A stretch of 7,324 nucleotides of DNA, from contig JBBIJH010000137.1 in NCBI GenBank assembly GCA_037446075.1, forward strand, positions 1 through 7,324, in the 5' to 3' direction. Position numbers and translations under genes: made by a program. Position 1 is the first letter of the stretch. Every line of letters begins with the position of its first letter. The notes under the pieces were generated by a model. The model searched no databases and was not told the origin of the DNA. It saw nothing but the letters and a program-made list of their open reading frames with translations. Below are positions 6,526 to 7,324 of the stretch, in pieces. The DNA is from JBBIJH01 sp037446075 (GTDB lineage Bacteria > Bacteroidota > Ignavibacteria > UBA10030 > JAHEZR01).

Positions 6526-7324
6526 ATGATGAAGAAGTACCCTCCGCGAATAGCTCTTTTGTTTTCAATTTCCATCTTTCAATTCGGCGGTCCAGCCCTT
6601 CTCGCTCAGGTCTCGCGGCTCAGTGATTTCGAAGTAGCCTACAAGGCTCGGCGAGACTCCCTCATTCGTTATTACGCCGACGCAACGCACGTCTGGCACG
6701 ATGAGATCGCAGCAAAGTTAGTGACGGGCAAGCTGGTCGACACTGCGCTTACACATTTTGACCGCCTCATCAAAGATCCTAGAGGCGACATGTTCTGGAC
6801 GTACCCATTCATGGGAGCCTATCTGTACGGAAAGGATCGTTTGCCGGATTCGCTGAAGCGCAAGGCCCGCGAGGTCTGGCGTACGTATACTGCGTACCGA
6901 GGCGATACAGAGAACCACTGGCTAATGTATTATACCTCCCTCTATCTCGCTGCACAAACTTGGCCAGGAGAAGACCGATCACGGTGGTACACTGGGAAAA
7001 GCTCCAGCGAAAATTTCCGTGAAGCGGAGGGCTGGATCAGTGAGTGGATGAGGATTACGACAACCAAGGGGCAGGGAGAATTTGACTCGCCGAGCTACGG
7101 CGTCGTCTACCTTGTCCCGATGTTCTTGCTGTACGAGTTCGCGGACGATCCCGTAATGAAGAAGAAGTCTGGGATGATGATTGACTATCTTCTTGCAGAC
7201 TTTGCCGTCGATTATCTCAAGGGAAACTATTGCGGAGGACACAGCCGCGACTACCCAGAAGCTGTGCTGAAGCCGACAACTTCTGCCATGACTGCCTTCG
7301 GATGGTTGTTCTTCGGTGATGCGC
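6526..7324 (+). CDS. Exported, predominantly helical protein of unknown function ((alpha/alpha)-toroid-like), 3' partial
   Basis: This frame runs open from ATG 6526 to the window edge: 266 residues are visible and the end is missing. ATG 6529 is an equally good start; no clear Shine-Dalgarno is present. Lys3, Lys4 and Arg8 precede a hydrophobic stretch (about 9-27) ending in ALLAQ, a signal peptide probably cut after Ala27; there is no lipobox cysteine. The mature part is rich in amphipathic helices with aromatic residues. Notable blocks are RGDTENHWLMYY (125-136), with an Asn-His pair, QGEFDSPSYG (183-192) and GGHSRDYP (237-244). Conserved Asn-His and Tyr blocks in a helical repeat protein recall the (alpha/alpha) toroid folds of alginate/heparin lyases and bacterial glycosidases, but I see no motif that fixes a family, so function is left open. 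It starts 28 bp after the propeller gene on the same strand, so the two exported proteins may be co-expressed. Confidence 0.85.
   Translation, partial: MMKKYPPRIALLFSISIFQFGGPALLAQVSRLSDFEVAYKARRDSLIRYYADATHVWHDEIAAKLVTGKLVDTALTHFDRLIKDPRGDMFWTYPFMGAYLYGKDRLPDSLKRKAREVWRTYTAYRGDTENHWLMYYTSLYLAAQTWPGEDRSRWYTGKSSSENFREAEGWISEWMRITTTKGQGEFDSPSYGVVYLVPMFLLYEFADDPVMKKKSGMMIDYLLADFAVDYLKGNYCGGHSRDYPEAVLKPTTSAMTAFGWLFFGDA

Noticed and set aside
5994..6575. Open frame of 193 codons on the - strand across the propeller stop and the next gene start
   Set aside because: The + strand shows continuous propeller repeats and then a signal peptide; the reverse frame has no domain-like pattern and overlaps two real genes.

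Overview
This is a 7.3 kb stretch with every gene on the + strand. It looks like an accessory carbohydrate-catabolism cluster from a Gram-negative bacterium. Codon use and base composition look even across the window (GC slightly above half, by eye). I saw no tRNA, rRNA, CRISPR array, transposase or phage gene. Shine-Dalgarno signals are weak in front of most genes, and the last two genes encode exported proteins with Gram-negative-style signal sequences. That would fit a Bacteroidota/Ignavibacteria/Acidobacteriota-like environmental genome, but the phylum cannot be fixed from this window.

Layout: (1) bases 2-553, the 3' part of a sugar phosphate isomerase/epimerase (AP-endonuclease-2 TIM barrel) whose start lies outside the window; (2) 554-683, a 130 bp spacer with no convincing signal; (3) 684-2864, a GH15-like (alpha/alpha)6 glycoside hydrolase without a signal peptide; (4) 2873-4342, an Old-Yellow-Enzyme-type NADH:flavin oxidoreductase with an altered active site; (5) 4350-5372, a Gfo/Idh/MocA dehydrogenase; (6) 5448-6497, an exported seven-repeat Asp-box beta-propeller interrupted by one in-frame TAG; (7) 6526 to the window end, an exported, mostly helical protein of unknown function that runs off the edge. 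Genes 3, 4 and 5 are 8 and 7 bp apart and are almost certainly co-transcribed.

Working model (inference): the four cytosolic enzymes process a glycoside or uncommon sugar. A Gfo/Idh/MocA enzyme beside an AP-endonuclease-2-fold isomerase and a glycosidase recalls the oxidation/elimination route for glycosides through 3-keto sugars (E. coli ycj-type clusters). The flavin enone reductase is an unusual addition that could act on the enone such a route makes. The exported propeller and the helical protein would act outside the cytoplasm on the polymer or glycoside, or be unrelated neighbours.

The most striking sequence-level observation is the TAG at 6162-6164. It replaces exactly the variable residue of the fifth Asp-box, while frame and motifs continue intact for 110 codons and complete a seven-bladed propeller. 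Either the gene has just been broken, the amber codon is read through, or there is a base-call error.
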